NCBI RefSeq assembly: GCF_965227725.1
Contig: NZ_CBDDGH010000006.1
Span: forward strand, 62,001-126,000
Length of the DNA: 64,000 nt
Direction: 5' to 3'
DNA from: Shimia sp965227725
GTDB lineage: Bacteria; Pseudomonadota; Alphaproteobacteria; Rhodobacterales; Rhodobacteraceae
This document shows, piece by piece, positions 33,300 through 42,003 of the stretch. A program made the position numbers and the translations under genes. Within the stretch, counting starts at the first letter, position 1. The number at the start of each line of letters is the position of its first letter. The notes under the pieces are model-generated. The model was not told the DNA's origin, searched no databases, and saw nothing but the letters and a program-made list of their open reading frames with translations.

Positions 33300-33923
33300 T
33301 TAGGCCAGTTCCGGGACCGGCGACGCCACCATGCCGACAAAGTTCGGCTCGGCCTCAACACGCGCGATCCAAGCGCGCAGGTTGGGGTAGGGGGCGAGGT
33401 CGATGCCGCCTTCTGGCGCATGGGCGATGTAGCTGAAGCAGGCCACGTCGGCGGCGGTGATGACATCGGCGGCCAGCCAGTTGCGGTCTGCGAGATGCGT
33501 TTCCATGATCTTAAAAAGCGCATGGGCCTTGGCGATGGCGGCCTCGTGATTGAGGGGCGCTCCAAACAGGGTGACCAGACGCGCGGCACAGGGGCCGGAA
33601 TAGACGTTGTCTGCGGCGATGGTCAGCCAGCGCTGCACCTCGGCGGCCACCTTTGGATCGGCGGGCAGCCAGTTGCTGTCTGGCGCATAGGTTTTCACCA
33701 GATAGACAAGGATGGCGTTGGAATCCGCGAGAGTATAGCCATCGTCCTCAATGGCCGGAACCAGACCAAAGGGGCTGACTTTCAGGAAGTCCGGCGCCTT
33801 ATGTGCGCCAGCGGCCATATCCAGATCGATGGTTTCATAAGGCAGGCCCAGCAGGGCGAGCATCAGCTCGACCCGGTGGCAGTGGCCGGATTTTGGGGTG
33901 CGGTAGAGTTTGATCGGTTTCAT
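33300..33923 (-). CDS. Glutathione S-transferase family protein
   Basis: 207 residues, normal GST length. Thioredoxin-like N-terminal domain with TPKSGHCHRVELMLALLGLP (Ser/Cys active-site loop), cis-Pro segment FGLVPAIED and the DSNAILVYL glutathione-binding motif near residue 67. The C-terminal helical domain contains NWLAADVITAADVACFSY with the N-capping box. Conjugates or reduces electrophiles in the cytoplasm. It lies 18 nt after the NTF2-like gene and 54 nt before the flavin oxidoreductase, so the three are probably one unit. Confidence 0.92.
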   Translation of the reverse strand: MKPIKLYRTPKSGHCHRVELMLALLGLPYETIDLDMAAGAHKAPDFLKVSPFGLVPAIEDDGYTLADSNAILVYLVKTYAPDSNWLPADPKVAAEVQRWLTIAADNVYSGPCAARLVTLFGAPLNHEAAIAKAHALFKIMETHLADRNWLAADVITAADVACFSYIAHAPEGGIDLAPYPNLRAWIARVEAEPNFVGMVASPVPELA

Positions 33924-33941
33924 ATCGTGATCCTGTTGTGA

Positions 33942-34418
33942 TTAGAGGCCAAGGTCGCTCAGGCCGGGGTGGTCGTCGGGGCGCCGGCCCAGAGGCCAGC
34001 GGAAGAGCCGTTCTTCTTCGGTGATCGGTTTTTCGTTGATGGAGGCATGGCGGTTGGCCATGTAGCCATTGGCGTCAAATTCCCAATTCTCATTGCCGTA
34101 GGCGCGGAACCAGTTGCCGCTGTCATCGTGATATTCATAGGCGTAGCGCACCGCGATGCGGTTTTCGGTGTATGCCCAGAGCTCCTTGATCAGGCGGTAG
34201 TCGAGCTCCTTGTCCCATTTGCGGGTCAGGAAGGCTTCGATCTCGGCCCGGCCCTGCGGAAACTCGGCGCGGTTGCGCCACTTGCTGTCCGGCGTGTAGG
34301 CGAGCGCCACTTTGGCAGGGTTGCGGCCGTTCCAGCCGTCTTCGGCGAGGCGCACCTTTTCGATGGCAGTTTCCCGCGTAAACGGTGGCAGGGGCGCGCG
34401 GGGCGGTTCTTGAGACAT
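33942..34418 (-). CDS. NTF2-like protein, DUF1348 type
   Basis: 158 residues from the ATG at 34418, which has AAGGA upstream. The longer frame runs through the promoter into the divergent LysR gene. It has the DUF1348/SnoaL fold pattern (AYTPDSKWRNRAEFPQGRAE, then RYAYEYHDDSGNWFRAYGNE and FDANGYMANRHASINE). Proteins of this type are small cone-shaped proteins of mostly unknown ligand. First gene of the GST/flavin-oxidoreductase unit, divergent from the LysR regulator, which probably controls it. Confidence 0.88.
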   Translation of the reverse strand: MSQEPPRAPLPPFTRETAIEKVRLAEDGWNGRNPAKVALAYTPDSKWRNRAEFPQGRAEIEAFLTRKWDKELDYRLIKELWAYTENRIAVRYAYEYHDDSGNWFRAYGNENWEFDANGYMANRHASINEKPITEEERLFRWPLGRRPDDHPGLSDLGL

Positions 34419-34493
34419 GGCCAAATCCTTTGATTGGAAATCTGCGTTTAATCGCTTGGCCAAGAGATAGATTGATCCGAAAATCGAATGAAT

Positions 34494-34529
34494 ATACGAA
34501 GTATGAAAGTCATTATTTTGAAAAATGAC
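34494..34529. promoter_or_regulatory. Two palindromes in the LysR / NTF2-like divergent promoter region
   Basis: ATAC-gaa-GTAT at 34494-34504 and GTCATT-attttgaaa-AATGAC at 34509-34529. The second contains a T-N11-A core within ATT-N9-AAT, the classical LysR-box form. They lie 18-53 nt before the LysR start and 76-111 nt before the NTF2-like start, a normal place for LysR control. Confidence 0.5.
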
Positions 34530-34546
34530 CATATTGGAGCTGTGCT

Positions 34547-35443
34547 TTGGATCGTTTGCAAACCCTCGAAGTCTTTGTGGCTGTGGCAGAAGAAGAGAGC
34601 TTTGCCGCTGGGGCGCGGCGGCTGGGGTTGAGCGCACCTTCGGCAACGCGGGGGGTGAACACGCTGGAGGCGCGGCTGGGGACGCCGTTGTTCACACGGA
34701 CCACGCGGCGGGTGCGGTTGACCGAGGTGGGGCACACCTATCTGGAGGATGCGCGCCACATTCTGGCGCAGATGCAGGCGGCGGATGACGCGGCCACCGG
34801 GGCGGCGACCAATCCGGTGGGGCAGCTGCGGATCACCTGCCCAACGGAATTTGGCCGGATCTATGTTGCGCCGATCCTGACGGATTTTCTGGATCTCTTT
34901 CCCGCGGTCAGTGCGGATGTGCTGATGGTGGATCGGGTGGTGAATATGGTGGAGGAGGGCTTTGATCTTGCGGTGCGGATCGGAGATTTGCCCTCCTCAG
35001 GCCTGACGGCGGTGCGCGTGGGGCAGGTGCGGCGTATGGTGGTGGCTGCGCCGGAGTATCTGGCGCGTCACGGGATGCCGCACACGCCTGCAGATCTGCC
35101 ACAGCACCAGATACTTACCGCTGCGCCGGTCAGCCCGACCACCGAATGGCGCTTTGGCCGCGAGCTGCAGGACGGCGTAAAAATCAAGCCCCGCTTGACG
35201 TTAAGCAGTGTCGCAGCGGCAATTTCCGTGGCGCAAAGCGGATGGGGCCTGTGCCGGGTGCTGTCTTATCAGGTGGCTGCCGATCTGCAGTCCGGAGCGT
35301 TGCAGGCGGTGCTCGAACAGCATGAGCCCGCCCCGCTGCCGATCCATCTGGTGCATGCGGAAGGGCGGCGGGCCCCGGCAAAAATCCGGGCTTTCATTGA
35401 TATGGCGCGGGACCGGCTGCGCGCGGTCCCGGGGTTGGCTTAG
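34547..35443 (+). CDS. LysR-family transcriptional regulator
   Basis: 298 residues from a TTG start with GGAG 7 nt upstream. The N-terminal helix-turn-helix (MDRLQTLEVFVAVAEEESFA, LGLSAPSATRGVNTLEARLG) and effector domain (GQLRITCPTEFGRIYVAPIL) place it in the large CrgA/DsdC-like LysR group. It is divergent from the NTF2-like/GST/flavin-oxidoreductase unit and likely activates or represses that unit. Inducer unknown. Confidence 0.92.
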   Translation: MDRLQTLEVFVAVAEEESFAAGARRLGLSAPSATRGVNTLEARLGTPLFTRTTRRVRLTEVGHTYLEDARHILAQMQAADDAATGAATNPVGQLRITCPTEFGRIYVAPILTDFLDLFPAVSADVLMVDRVVNMVEEGFDLAVRIGDLPSSGLTAVRVGQVRRMVVAAPEYLARHGMPHTPADLPQHQILTAAPVSPTTEWRFGRELQDGVKIKPRLTLSSVAAAISVAQSGWGLCRVLSYQVAADLQSGALQAVLEQHEPAPLPIHLVHAEGRRAPAKIRAFIDMARDRLRAVPGLA

Positions 35444-35456
35444 GGGCCCTCAGCGT

Positions 35457-36152
35457 TTAGGTGCGCGCGGCTTCAAAGGCCTGCCAGGCGGCTTCAAACT
35501 TTTCAAAATCAAAGTCGTCGGCGCGGGCTGGCTCCAGCACCAGCTTTTCTGTGTCCAGAAGCTTCAGAATGGCGTCTTCCAGCATCGGCAAGACCTCTTC
35601 GGGTATGGCTAGTGCGCCGTGGCGGTCTGCGTGGATGAGGTCGCCGTCGTTCACCGTCATGCCAAAGATGTCCACCGTTGTGCCAACCTCGCGTACATGG
35701 ACAAAGGCGTGGCTGGGGCCGATGGAGCCTGCGACCACCGGGAAGCCATCCGGCAGGTCGCCAAGGTCACGCATCACCCCGTTGGTGAGCGCACCGGACA
35801 CGCCTAAGCCTTTGTGAACTGTGGTGTTTATCTCTCCCCAGAACGCCCCAACTGCATCCGGGTAATCCAGATCTTCGACCACAGTCACGCGTGGAGACGG
35901 GCCTTCGGACATGTGTTTGTAGTACGCCATGCGGCGCGCGCGGATCACGTCGGGGGCCTCTTGTGAGGGCTCCTGTGCAGCGATTTTGGCGGTGCGGGCA
36001 TAGCCGACCATGGCGCCTTCCTCAGGCGCGGAGCAGAGCATGGTGCCGCGGGTGAATTGGGCAAAACCACGTTTGCCCTGGGCGACTTCGATGGCGTTGC
36101 ATACGGTGGGGGTGTCGACAGATTGCAGGAGCTTGAGCAGGGAGGGGGTCAT
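35457..36152 (-). CDS. RraA-family protein (aldolase/decarboxylase-like)
   Basis: 231 residues. RraA-fold proteins include 4-hydroxy-4-methyl-2-oxoglutarate aldolase/oxaloacetate decarboxylase and other lyases. Visible family features: VDTPTVCNAIE near the N-terminus, VSGALTNGVMRDLGDLPDGF with the Arg-Asp pair of the active site, and NDGDLIHADRHGALAIPEE. It probably cleaves a keto or hydroxy acid made by the catabolic cluster. Its ATG overlaps the stop of the alpha/beta hydrolase (ATGA), so the two work together. It is convergent with the LysR gene at its 3' end (13 nt apart). Confidence 0.85.
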   Translation of the reverse strand: MTPSLLKLLQSVDTPTVCNAIEVAQGKRGFAQFTRGTMLCSAPEEGAMVGYARTAKIAAQEPSQEAPDVIRARRMAYYKHMSEGPSPRVTVVEDLDYPDAVGAFWGEINTTVHKGLGVSGALTNGVMRDLGDLPDGFPVVAGSIGPSHAFVHVREVGTTVDIFGMTVNDGDLIHADRHGALAIPEEVLPMLEDAILKLLDTEKLVLEPARADDFDFEKFEAAWQAFEAART

Positions 36153-36844
36153 AGGGTCTCCAACCAGGTTTTGAGCGCCGCGGTGGTGGCGTCGGGTTGT
36201 TCGAGGGGCGGCAGGTGGCCTGCGTTTGGCAGCACTTTGAGCGTGCTGTTGGGCAGCAGGTCATGCATGAGTTCATGGCGGGCGACGGGGCAGAGGCGAT
36301 CCTGTTCCCCACAGAGCACAAGCGCGGGATTTTCAAAGGATTTCAGCGTCTCAGTTTGATCGGGACGGTCGCGTAAAGCAATGGATTGATTGATAAAAAT
36401 ATCATCACCAAGGGTCAGGGCCATATCTTCGCACAAGGGCTCCAAGGTGGTCGCATCCGACCCCTCCGCCAGATAATGCGGGATCATCTGATCGCGCATC
36501 ACATCGCGCAGCTGACCGGTTTGCACCATCTCCATCTGCGGGCCGCGCTTGGCTTTCACGGCGTCAACTTCGGCAAGCGGGTTGGTGTCCATCAGGGCCA
36601 GCCCGGCCACCCGTTCGGGCGCTTGGCGGGCCACTTCCATGGCCAGAATGCCGCCCATGCTGAGACCGGCAAGGACAAAGTGGGGCGGGGCGTTTTGCAA
36701 CACGTTCTGTGCCAGTTCGGTCATGGAGGCAAAGCCGCCAATGGGCGCAACAGAGACCATATGGCGCGCCGAAAGAGCGGCGATCTGAGGGGCAAAAAGC
36801 CGAGCGTCACACATCATCCCGGGTAGGAACACGATGGGTGTCAT
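36149..36844 (-). CDS. Alpha/beta hydrolase
   Basis: 231 residues. Oxyanion/lead segment MTPIVFLPGMMCDARLF, nucleophile elbow GLSMGG (Ser62), acid in GEQDRLCP (Asp182) and base in NAGHLPPLE (His210): a complete triad. Cytoplasmic, no signal peptide. Probably hydrolyses an ester or lactone intermediate whose product is handled by the RraA-like enzyme encoded next. Downstream member of the catabolic cluster on the minus strand, with its own 181-nt leader region. Confidence 0.9.
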   Translation of the reverse strand: MTPIVFLPGMMCDARLFAPQIAALSARHMVSVAPIGGFASMTELAQNVLQNAPPHFVLAGLSMGGILAMEVARQAPERVAGLALMDTNPLAEVDAVKAKRGPQMEMVQTGQLRDVMRDQMIPHYLAEGSDATTLEPLCEDMALTLGDDIFINQSIALRDRPDQTETLKSFENPALVLCGEQDRLCPVARHELMHDLLPNSTLKVLPNAGHLPPLEQPDATTAALKTWLETL

Positions 36845-36914
36845 TGGGGCTCTCCTTCTGAAACGGGCAGAGCGCGCGCTGCGTTAAGATCTGCAGATTG
36901 CGCCAAAATTTCCT

Positions 36915-36947
36915 GTCGGTATCGCGTCGGTATCGCGGCTGTATTGC
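36915..36947. repeat. Tandem 11-bp repeats upstream of the alpha/beta hydrolase
   Basis: GTCGGTATCGC occurs twice head-to-tail (36915-36925, 36926-36936) and is followed by GGCTGTATTGC (8 of 11 identical). One helical turn per unit and the position 71-103 nt before the start codon make a regulator-binding array plausible. Confidence 0.45.
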
Positions 36948-37025
36948 GGAGGTACAATTTTCAGCGGCTGGCGTTAACTTTTGGGGGTGTTGCGCGGCGT
37001 ACGTTGCGCCGCGCAGGGGGTCTTA

Positions 37026-37985
37026 TTAACCTTTCCACGTCGCCCCGGCGGGGTCGTTGGTGGCGGTGATGCGGTAAAGGCCGGCTTCGCCTGTCATGGA
37101 TGGCGTGGCGCTGTAGCTCTCACCCGGCATGGCTACGGCGGTGTCACCGGCGGAGAGGGTGACCTCCACGTCATCAATCTTGATGCGCCAGTGGCCGCTA
37201 GCGGGCATCAGCACCACGGGCTGATCGGTTTTGACTTGCTCGGTGACAGCAGATCCACGGGTGAGGAAATCCACCTCAAAGCCGGGCTTGTCTTTGATCA
37301 TGGCGTTCTCGCCAATCACTTTGGCGGGTTTCTTTGATCCCAGTGCCATCAGATCCCAGTAGCGGGCGACGTATTTGCCAACCACATCTTCGACCGGCAC
37401 TTCTGGGTAGGCTTTCAGCTCTTCCTCAGACAAGAGCGGCATGGCGCGCACATTATGGGGCAGCTCCTGACCTTTCTTGCTGTCATAAAGCACGCCGTTA
37501 TCACCCAGCATCAGGCCATGGGCTTGTGCGTCCTCAATCACCTGCGGGGCCCATGTGACGCCGCCGCCCGCATCATCGCCGCCAAGGATCGACATGATCA
37601 TGCCGTAGTCCTGACCGACGTTTTCAAAGCCCCGGAAGATGCCGGTGGGAATGTTGAAGATGTCGCCTTCTTCGGCGATGAACTCACCGGCGGTGCCATA
37701 GCGGCCCCAGAAGAAGCGCCAGCGGCCTTTGGCCACAAAAAACACCTCGGCGGTGGTGTGGCTGTGCAGGGAGTTGCGGCATTTGGGCGGCTGGCCTGCG
37801 GCGCCGATGTTAAAGCCGATCTTGTCGGTGATGTGGACGTGCTGATCGGGGGATTCCGAGACGCCGCCGCCGACGATGGTGAAGTTCTCTTTCTGATCAG
37901 AGCCCGGTGTGTGGGCGTCGATGAAGGCGGTTTTGCAGGGTTGCAGCTCGCCGTAGCGGACGATGCGGGATTGGATGGTGCTCAT
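37026..37985 (-). CDS. Cupin-domain protein (bicupin layout)
   Basis: 319 residues from the ATG at 37985, which has GGAG 7 nt upstream. The first cupin shows the metal-ligand motif CRNSLHSHTTAEVFFVAKG and, later, GDIFNIPTGIFRGFEN. A second cupin-like half is at PVVLMPASGHWRIKIDD and AGDTAVAMPGESYSATP. Bicupins are typically metal-dependent dioxygenases, isomerases or decarboxylases of sugar or aromatic acids. Here it belongs to the SnoaL-rich catabolic cluster; the reaction cannot be read from the sequence. Confidence 0.85.
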   Translation of the reverse strand: MSTIQSRIVRYGELQPCKTAFIDAHTPGSDQKENFTIVGGGVSESPDQHVHITDKIGFNIGAAGQPPKCRNSLHSHTTAEVFFVAKGRWRFFWGRYGTAGEFIAEEGDIFNIPTGIFRGFENVGQDYGMIMSILGGDDAGGGVTWAPQVIEDAQAHGLMLGDNGVLYDSKKGQELPHNVRAMPLLSEEELKAYPEVPVEDVVGKYVARYWDLMALGSKKPAKVIGENAMIKDKPGFEVDFLTRGSAVTEQVKTDQPVVLMPASGHWRIKIDDVEVTLSAGDTAVAMPGESYSATPSMTGEAGLYRITATNDPAGATWKG

Positions 37986-38008
37986 AGTGTGTCTCCTTTG
38001 GATTGGGT

Positions 38009-38033
38009 GGGAATGTGAGGGGGGCACATTCCC
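38009..38033 (-). promoter_or_regulatory. Hairpin/operator upstream of the cupin gene
   Basis: Perfect 9-bp inverted repeat GGGAATGTG / CACATTCCC with a 7-nt spacer, 24-48 nt before the cupin ATG and 118 nt after the preceding SnoaL gene. It could terminate upstream transcription, bind a regulator or shape the leader. Confidence 0.45.
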
Positions 38034-38150
38034 TGTCCAGGAGGACGGTTGTTCAAGCGCCGGGCACGCAGAGAGGCGCGGTGTGCATGAAAGCGCCGCG
38101 CCGCCTGTGTGGCGTTGAGATATGAGTTTTGGGCCAGCACCAAGCGCGCC

Positions 38151-39140
38151 TTACAGCTCGCCGGTGTGCAGCAGGATCTGTTTCCAGACGGCGGTTTCAT
38201 CAAACAGGGTCCATTCGCGGCGCAGGCGGATGTCGCCGCCAATCAGCTCGCCCCATTCCGCATGGCTGATGCCAAGCACATAGAGCTCGGCCCCTGTTGG
38301 TGCGCCGAGCGCGCCCCAGCCGTCGTGTTTGCCGTGCAGGCTCCAGCGGATGGCGGAGCGGGGTGGCATATTGGGGTCGTCGCGGCCGATCTGGTGATGG
38401 ATGGTGAATTTTGCCGAAGGCATCGAGGCGCGCAGGGACATCCAGAAACGTTCCACCGGATCCCAGCTGTGGCCGGTGGCCCCGCCGGGATATTCGCTTT
38501 GCACCGCGCGGTTATAATGCCGTTTGATCGCCGCCATATCGGCATCCATCATCGAGGTCAGCAGATCGGCGTGGCGCTGGCCCCATGCATTGTCGTTGCC
38601 GGTGCCCTTGTAAGGGCCGTCGATGTCATTGGCCGGGGTGAAAGGTTTCACGCAAGCCTCGGGGCCGCCTTCGCGGGCGATCAGATCACGGGCGAAGTCT
38701 TTGGGATCCCAGCCCATCTGGCGCACCACCGCGCCGTTGTCGCGGATCAGCCATTCATCGTCGATGGCGTTATTCTTGGCGTGGCAATCCGCCAGAATGC
38801 GGTAGGTCAGCTTGCTGCCGGTGGCCTTGCCAAAGACACCATCGCCCAGATGGGTCGCGGTGGACATGATCCGGTGGCTGGAGAGCATGCCCTCCTCTGG
38901 CGTGCCGGACCAGATCACATCTTCGCCCAACAATGTGCGGTCGGGAAATTCCGCCAGTGTCGCCATGGTGGCGCCAATCACGCCTGCGTTGCCGCGCGAC
39001 ACAGAGCCGGGCATGCGCACCGCCACATCCGGGGCGTAATAGTCATGCAAAGTGGCCATGCCGCGGTCTTCCCAAATCTCTTTGGTGATGCCGATGATGT
39101 AGTCGGGGAAATCCTTAAACTTCGGGTCAAAGCCTTGCAT
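38151..39140 (-). CDS. SnoaL/NTF2-fold protein (two-domain)
   Basis: 329 residues from the ATG at 39140 with AAGGA upstream; the longer frame runs into the LacI gene. Two SnoaL-like halves: residues about 10-160 (EIWEDRGMATLHDYYAPDVAV...LTYRILADCHAKNN) and about 180-329 (ADMAAIKRHYNRAVQSEYPG...SHAEWGELIGGDIRLRREW). SnoaL folds include polyketide cyclases, isomerases, dehydratases and non-catalytic binders. It is one of four SnoaL-type proteins in this cluster. The start codon is 6 nt after the LacI stop. Confidence 0.85.
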   Translation of the reverse strand: MQGFDPKFKDFPDYIIGITKEIWEDRGMATLHDYYAPDVAVRMPGSVSRGNAGVIGATMATLAEFPDRTLLGEDVIWSGTPEEGMLSSHRIMSTATHLGDGVFGKATGSKLTYRILADCHAKNNAIDDEWLIRDNGAVVRQMGWDPKDFARDLIAREGGPEACVKPFTPANDIDGPYKGTGNDNAWGQRHADLLTSMMDADMAAIKRHYNRAVQSEYPGGATGHSWDPVERFWMSLRASMPSAKFTIHHQIGRDDPNMPPRSAIRWSLHGKHDGWGALGAPTGAELYVLGISHAEWGELIGGDIRLRREWTLFDETAVWKQILLHTGEL

Positions 39141-39145
39141 GGCGT

Positions 39146-40183
39146 TTATCCTTCTTGCGGGGGCCAATTGGCAGGCACGCGGGCGGAGCCGCGCACGATC
39201 AGCGGGGCCGGTATGGAGACCTGGCGGGGGGCTGCGTTGGCGGGATCTTCGATGTGGGCGAGCAGGGCGTCCACGGTTTCTGCCACCATCAGATTGGCGC
39301 GCTGGCGCATGGTGGTGAGGTCATAGGCCCGCCAGGCGGCGGGGGGCACATCGTCAAAGCCGACCACGGAGACATCCTCGGGGATCTTGAGATCAAGGCC
39401 AAAGCGCAGCTCGTCCATCACCGCGAAGGCCATGTGATCATTGGCGACAAACACCGCGTCGGGGCGCTCTTCTGCGGGCACGTTGAACATGGCGTGGGCG
39501 GTTGCGCGGGTGTGGTCGGTGTCAAACTCGCCGCAGCCGCGGGCAAAAAGGTTCTGGCCCAGCTCTTCCAAACCGGCGCGGAAGCCCGCCTCACGGTCGC
39601 GCTGTGTAGACGCCCCTTCCCAACCGGCGATATAGGCGATTTTCTTATGCCCGCCAGCAACGAGGAACTGCGCAAGCTCGCGCCCGCCCGCGAAGTTGTC
39701 TGAGGTCACGGAGCTGACGCCCTGGGTTTTCTCAAACCGGTTGAAGTGGACCACCGGCACATTGGCCTGAATGCATTTCTGCGACAGTTTGGAGGACATG
39801 GCGACAGAGGCGGTGACGATGCCGTCCACCTGATAGTCCAGAATTTCCTGAACCACATCGTCGATGGGGCCTGCGGTTTGCGAAGCCATGAAAACCAGCA
39901 CGTGATAGCCTTTTTCCTGCAGCGCGTTGGACAGGATTTCCAGCGTCTCCGGGTAAAAGTAGTTGTCCAGATAGGCCACAACGAGGCCAATGATGCGGCT
40001 TTTGCCGGAGACCATGGCGCGGGCGAGCACATTGGGGCGGTAGCCCAGCTCCTCAGCCGCCTTGCGCACTTTGTCTACGGTTTTCTGGCTCACCGAAGCG
40101 CCGGGGGTGAAGACGCGGCTGACCGCAGATTGGCTTACGCCGGCACGTTCGGCCACTTGCAGGGAGGTGACTTTCTCCGCCAT
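39146..40183 (-). CDS. LacI-family transcriptional regulator of the catabolic cluster
   Basis: 345 residues. N-terminal LacI helix-turn-helix (TSLQVAERAGVSQSAVSRVF) with hinge (LGYRPNVLARAM) and a sugar-binding-protein-like effector domain (SRIIGLVVAYLDNYFYPETL, then VVGFDDVPPAAW). Family members repress by binding palindromes with a central CG. Two matching palindromes lie in the divergent importer/SnoaL promoter region near 48.5 kb, so it probably controls the importer and the plus-strand pair. The start overlaps the SDR stop by one base. Confidence 0.93.
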   Translation of the reverse strand: MAEKVTSLQVAERAGVSQSAVSRVFTPGASVSQKTVDKVRKAAEELGYRPNVLARAMVSGKSRIIGLVVAYLDNYFYPETLEILSNALQEKGYHVLVFMASQTAGPIDDVVQEILDYQVDGIVTASVAMSSKLSQKCIQANVPVVHFNRFEKTQGVSSVTSDNFAGGRELAQFLVAGGHKKIAYIAGWEGASTQRDREAGFRAGLEELGQNLFARGCGEFDTDHTRATAHAMFNVPAEERPDAVFVANDHMAFAVMDELRFGLDLKIPEDVSVVGFDDVPPAAWRAYDLTTMRQRANLMVAETVDALLAHIEDPANAAPRQVSIPAPLIVRGSARVPANWPPQEG

Positions 40184-40947
40184 CAGTCTGCCGTCCAGCC
40201 GCCGTCGATCAGCATGGAGGTGCCGGTGACCAATGCGGAGGCATCCGTGGCGAGATAGAGGACAGCGCCCATGATGTCCTCCACTTCGCCGATGCGCCCA
40301 AGTTTGATTTTCTCTTTGATCCAGGCGGCGCGCTCCGGGTTTTCAAAGGTCGATTGCGTGAGTGGTGTGCGGATAAAGGTGGGGCAGACGGTGTTGATGC
40401 GGATTCTGGACTGGCCCCATTCGATGGCCATGGCTTTGACCATGCCCTCAAGCCCGTGTTTGGAGGCGCAGTAAACCGCGCGGTCGATGCCGCCGACATG
40501 GCCCATTTGGCTTGAGATATGAATGATCGAGCCGGGCTTGCCTGCCGCGACCATGGCCTTTGCGGCGTAGGCCGAGAGGAAATAGGCCGACCGCAGGTTC
40601 AGCCCCATAACGGCGTCGTAGTCTTCCGGTGTGGTCTCCATGGCGGGGCCGTGGCGCGCCAGACCGGCGGAGTTCACGACCACATCAAAGGCGCGTTCCG
40701 CCATCACGGGGGCAAGTGCCTCAAGATCGTTTTGATCCAGCGACAGCGCCTCGGCACTGTGGCCCGCTTCGGTGAGCGCGGTGACGGTGTCGTTGAGCTT
40801 GTCCACACCGCGCGCGGCGCAGACCACATGTGCCCCGGCTTCAGCCAGCGCCACGGCGCAGCCCTGACCGATGCCGGAGGAGGCTCCGGTGACAAGTGCG
40901 GTCTTGCCAGCAAGGGAGAAGGACGGGGTGCGGGGCAGTTGGGTCAT
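40183..40947 (-). CDS. Short-chain dehydrogenase/reductase (SDR)
   Basis: 254 residues, classical SDR size. Nucleotide-binding TGASSGIG at residue 20, NSAG motif mid-protein, catalytic Tyr159-x-x-x-Lys163 (YCASK) preceded by the active-site Ser segment IIHISSQMG, and the C-terminal SMLIDGGWTAD ending. Oxidises or reduces an alcohol/ketone with NAD(P). Sits between a SnoaL gene and the LacI gene with one-base overlaps on both sides, so it is part of the catabolic operon. Substrate not inferable. Confidence 0.93.
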   Translation of the reverse strand: MTQLPRTPSFSLAGKTALVTGASSGIGQGCAVALAEAGAHVVCAARGVDKLNDTVTALTEAGHSAEALSLDQNDLEALAPVMAERAFDVVVNSAGLARHGPAMETTPEDYDAVMGLNLRSAYFLSAYAAKAMVAAGKPGSIIHISSQMGHVGGIDRAVYCASKHGLEGMVKAMAIEWGQSRIRINTVCPTFIRTPLTQSTFENPERAAWIKEKIKLGRIGEVEDIMGAVLYLATDASALVTGTSMLIDGGWTAD

Positions 40948-41996
40948 CAGGTCATTCCATCAGGCAGTGTCAGACGCGCAAGGCTGCGCGCTTTGTTGAA
41001 TTCCCGCAAGCGGGCAAAGACATCAACACCCAACTGCCGGTAGATGTCGAGCAGATCGACGAGCACCCAGTTTTCGCGGATCTTGTCGCCTTCCACACGC
41101 CAGAAGTCGAGGCTGCGCAGGCTGATCTTTTTGCCGGAGGGGGCAATCCCCATCCAGCCGTCCGCGCTGAGGCTCTGCATCATGTTGGGCCAGCCGGTGA
41201 CGGCTGCATATTGGCCGTCGCCAAAGAAATGATGGGTGATTTCATCTTCATGCTGGCCGCGATCGGGCATGGCCTTGAGGAAAGGGATCTGATGCCAGTT
41301 GCGAAAGCCGGAAATGCCGCGTGCGGTGCCAATGCCTGCCGGACCATACCAGCTCATGCGCGGGTGCCAGAAGCGGTCAAGTTCCATCACACGCGGGTCG
41401 GGATCTTTGGGATGTTTCACCAAAGCCGTGAGCATATCGAGGATCAGCTGGCAGCTCTGCGCGCTTTGCGCCGCATCATAAGGCCCTGCCACAATGCCAT
41501 CACAGGTGGCCGGGCAAGGCACCCGCCATTCACGCCCCAGCGAGGGCGCCATGGGCCACACACCGCCCTGCATCATCACCTCGGGAATATCCCAGATCGC
41601 CTGTATCTCCACCACTTTGCCACCGTCAAAGCGGAAAAACTCGTGGTAGCGCATGGCGATCTGATGGCCGGTGGGCGGGATATCAAGCCATGGGGCGGCA
41701 AACACCCCGGTGTAATGGCCGCCACAGCCGACCCAATCCTGACCAAAGGCATCTGCGCCCGCCATGACAATAAAGTCGCGCCGCTCCAGATCGGGCACTG
41801 CGGCAAAGAGCGGCGCATAGGCCGCCTCATAAAGCGCCTCTGGCCCGGTCAGATCCCCAAAAGGATGGCAGAGGTGGACCTCCACATCCGGCGCGCAAAG
41901 CTGCGCCAAAGCATTCTGCACCGCAGCCGCCTCAAAATCATAAGCCGCCTCACGAAACGCCTTGATCGCTGCTTTATGCCGGGTGTGTCTGTCCAT
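40947..41996 (-). CDS. SnoaL/NTF2-fold protein (two-domain)
   Basis: 349 residues from the ATG at 41996; a TTG at 42011 is an alternative. The AGAGG before the ATG is closer than usual. Two SnoaL halves: residues about 20-160 (PDVEVHLCHPFGDLTGPEAL, HYTGVFAAPWLDIPPTGHQI) and about 190-340 (FWHPRMSWYGPAGIGTARGI, WMGIAPSGKKISLRSLDFW). The second half closely resembles the C-terminal half of the plus-strand SnoaL protein at 48672-49694 and the single-domain protein at 43470-44003. Co-transcribed with the SDR gene (TGATG overlap). Confidence 0.83.
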   Translation of the reverse strand: MDRHTRHKAAIKAFREAAYDFEAAAVQNALAQLCAPDVEVHLCHPFGDLTGPEALYEAAYAPLFAAVPDLERRDFIVMAGADAFGQDWVGCGGHYTGVFAAPWLDIPPTGHQIAMRYHEFFRFDGGKVVEIQAIWDIPEVMMQGGVWPMAPSLGREWRVPCPATCDGIVAGPYDAAQSAQSCQLILDMLTALVKHPKDPDPRVMELDRFWHPRMSWYGPAGIGTARGISGFRNWHQIPFLKAMPDRGQHEDEITHHFFGDGQYAAVTGWPNMMQSLSADGWMGIAPSGKKISLRSLDFWRVEGDKIRENWVLVDLLDIYRQLGVDVFARLREFNKARSLARLTLPDGMT

Positions 41997-42003
41997 TTTC
42001 CTC

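Noticed and set aside
38109..39326. 405-codon plus-strand frame
   Set aside because: Opposite the SnoaL and LacI genes, both with strong family motifs.
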